Of a stretch of DNA of 64,000 bases, positions 62,939 to 64,000 are shown one piece after another. Within the stretch, counting starts at the first letter, position 1. Each line of letters opens with the position of its first letter. Under the pieces are notes generated by a model. The model made no database searches. It saw nothing but the letters and a program-made list of their open reading frames with translations, and was not told the origin of the DNA. Source of the stretch: C-114 sp963719285 (GTDB lineage: Bacteria; Chloroflexota; Limnocylindria; Limnocylindrales; CSP1-4); NCBI GenBank assembly GCA_963719285.1, contig CAVRBO010000001.1:682001-746000 (forward strand), in the 5' to 3' direction. The position numbers and the translations under genes are program-made.

Positions 62939-64000
62939 GTGCGGCGACGTGACCGAACGCGCGCCCGTCCGTCCTTGACCGCCGAATCCGTCCCGACCCT
63001 CTCGAAGGCCGTCGAGGCCGCCAATCGGACGCTCAACCGAAACGACTCGGTCGCCGTCGGCGTCGTCAACGCCGCGGCGCCGTTCCTCCCCGTGCTCCTC
63101 GTCCGACTCGGCGCCTCGGGGGTCGCCGTGGGGCTCATCACGGCACTCCCGGCCGTCGCCGGGGCGCTCCTTGCGCTGCCGTTGGGGCGCTGGCTCCAGG
63201 GTCGTAGCGACATCGTCCCCGCGTACAGCTGGTCGCGACTCATCGCGCACACCATCTACGCCCCGATCGCGGTCGCGTTGTGGCTCGTCCCTGCCGAGTG
63301 GACGGTCGCGGCCATCCTCGTCCTGTGGGCCGTCGCGATGCTCCCGAATACGATCGGCCAGGTCGCGTTCCCGATCGTCATGGACGGGACGGCCGGCTCA
63401 CGCGGGCGGTATGAGCTGCTCGGCCGGCGGTGGGCGATCATCGGGCTCGTCACCGCGATCACGATGGCCGGGGGCGGGCAGCTGCTCCGGACCCTTCCCT
63501 TCCCCGGCAACTACCAGCTGTTCATGGTCGTGTGCGCGATCGGCGGCATCGGCAGCTTCTACTTCGCCCGCCAGTACGTCATCCCGACCCAGGTCGCGGG
63601 CGCGCCAGCCGCCATGCTGTCGCCTCTCGCCGGCCTTCGAGACCTCCTGGCCAACCTCCGCTCCGAGCGTCCGTTCGCCGCCTTCGAGTTCCGGGCGCTC
63701 GTGTACTCCGCGGGGATCGGACTCGCGGCGCCGCTCCTGCCCCTGTTCTACGTCCACGAGGTGAGCGCGCCCGACGCGGTGATCGGCCTCATCGGTGCCG
63801 GGCAGTCGCTCGGAGCACTCGCCGGCTACGTCACCTGGCGCCTCATCTCGCGGCGCTGGGGCCGCTCGGCCGTCCTCGTGCCGGCCCTCGTCCTGGGTGC
63901 TCTCTCGCCGGCCGCCCTCTTCGCGATCCACGACCAGGCCCTCGTCGTGGCGGTCGCCGTCGTTTCCGGGTTCGGATCGGCCGGGACCGGTCTGGCACTG
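62939..64000 (+). CDS. Major facilitator superfamily transporter (runs off the right edge)
   Basis: At least nine transmembrane segments are visible in an open frame continuing to the window end. The first is VGVVNAAAPFLPVLLVRLG, followed by GLITALPAVAGALLALPLGRWLQGR, the MFS loop 2-3 layout, and a later AAPLLPLFYVHEVSAPDAVIGLIGAGQSLGALAG repeating the pattern in the second half (split between two helices). The substrate is unknown. The start is unclear: GTG 62933, GTG 62939 and TTG 62975 are in frame. The best ribosome-binding site (GGAGGTG) instead serves GTG 62949 in another frame, which ends at a TGA after nine codons, so an indel near 62973 is possible. Confidence 0.75.
   Translation, partial: MRRRDRTRARPSLTAESVPTLSKAVEAANRTLNRNDSVAVGVVNAAAPFLPVLLVRLGASGVAVGLITALPAVAGALLALPLGRWLQGRSDIVPAYSWSRLIAHTIYAPIAVALWLVPAEWTVAAILVLWAVAMLPNTIGQVAFPIVMDGTAGSRGRYELLGRRWAIIGLVTAITMAGGGQLLRTLPFPGNYQLFMVVCAIGGIGSFYFARQYVIPTQVAGAPAAMLSPLAGLRDLLANLRSERPFAAFEFRALVYSAGIGLAAPLLPLFYVHEVSAPDAVIGLIGAGQSLGALAGYVTWRLISRRWGRSAVLVPALVLGALSPAALFAIHDQALVVAVAVVSGFGSAGTGLAL

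Overview
The window is very GC-rich bacterial chromosome, densely packed, with frequent GTG and TTG starts and many 4-bp ATGA/GTGA gene overlaps. Most genes are housekeeping: uvrABC, polA, mutM, recJ, secD/F/G, tatA/C, pyrF, tpiA, coaE. Several signs point to a Gram-positive-like or Chloroflexota lineage: a rapZ-yvcK-whiA cluster, LexA boxes of the GAAC-N4-GTTC type, a Tad/Flp pilus module, and Ser/Pro/Ala-rich linkers in exported proteins. A Chloroflexota of the Limnocylindria (Ellin6529) type fits best. This is inferred from gene content and style, not from a marker-gene tree. There are no rRNA genes, CRISPR arrays, transposases or prophage genes.

Layout. 1-7 kb: a DeoR-regulated catabolic locus (isomerase, FGGY kinase, phosphoesterase, BtpA/SgcQ protein) divergent from an APC permease. 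7-11 kb: a tRNA-Leu, then a PadR-led operon of four membrane proteins with a palindromic operator, then an Ala/Gly-rich protein. 11-14 kb: seven tRNA genes in two clusters flanking lemA-htpX. 14-31 kb: one long minus-strand run, read uvrC-secD-secF-recJ-propeller protein-pyrF-tatA-tatC-rapZ-yvcK-whiA-tpiA-gpmA-secG-solute-binding protein. 31-36 kb: a UvrD-like helicase facing a tightly overlapped trio (Fe-S flavoprotein plus two paralogous membrane proteins). 36-47 kb: uvrA and uvrB, each with a LexA box, bracketing a small sugar locus (BadF-type kinase, deacetylase, GH4 glycosidase), a HicB-DinB fusion and an internally duplicated membrane protein. 47-51 kb: a Tad pilus fragment (two TadE-like proteins, TadG, CpaB) with a hairpin-rich spacer. 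51-61 kb: coaE, ABC-F ATPase, mutM, polA, anti-sigma, ECF sigma and a diguanylate cyclase. 61-64 kb: tRNA-Leu, paired terminator-like hairpins, an Excalibur lipoprotein, a small ORF and an MFS transporter running off the end.

Functional themes are DNA repair (UvrA, UvrB, UvrC, PolA, MutM, RecJ, UvrD-like), protein export (SecD/F/G, TatA/C) and central metabolism. Seven frameshifts break otherwise well-conserved genes: the FGGY kinase (twice), gpmA, tpiA, rapZ, uvrC and the ABC-F gene. All seven are repaired by removing one base. Several of these genes are normally essential, so assembly error is the likeliest explanation and the proteins are probably intact in the organism.

The most interesting candidates for undescribed biology are the Fe-S flavoprotein/paired membrane protein trio (32.6-35.8 kb), the DeoR-controlled catabolic locus (0-7 kb), the PadR membrane-protein operon (7.3-10.4 kb), and the structured spacer upstream of cpaB.
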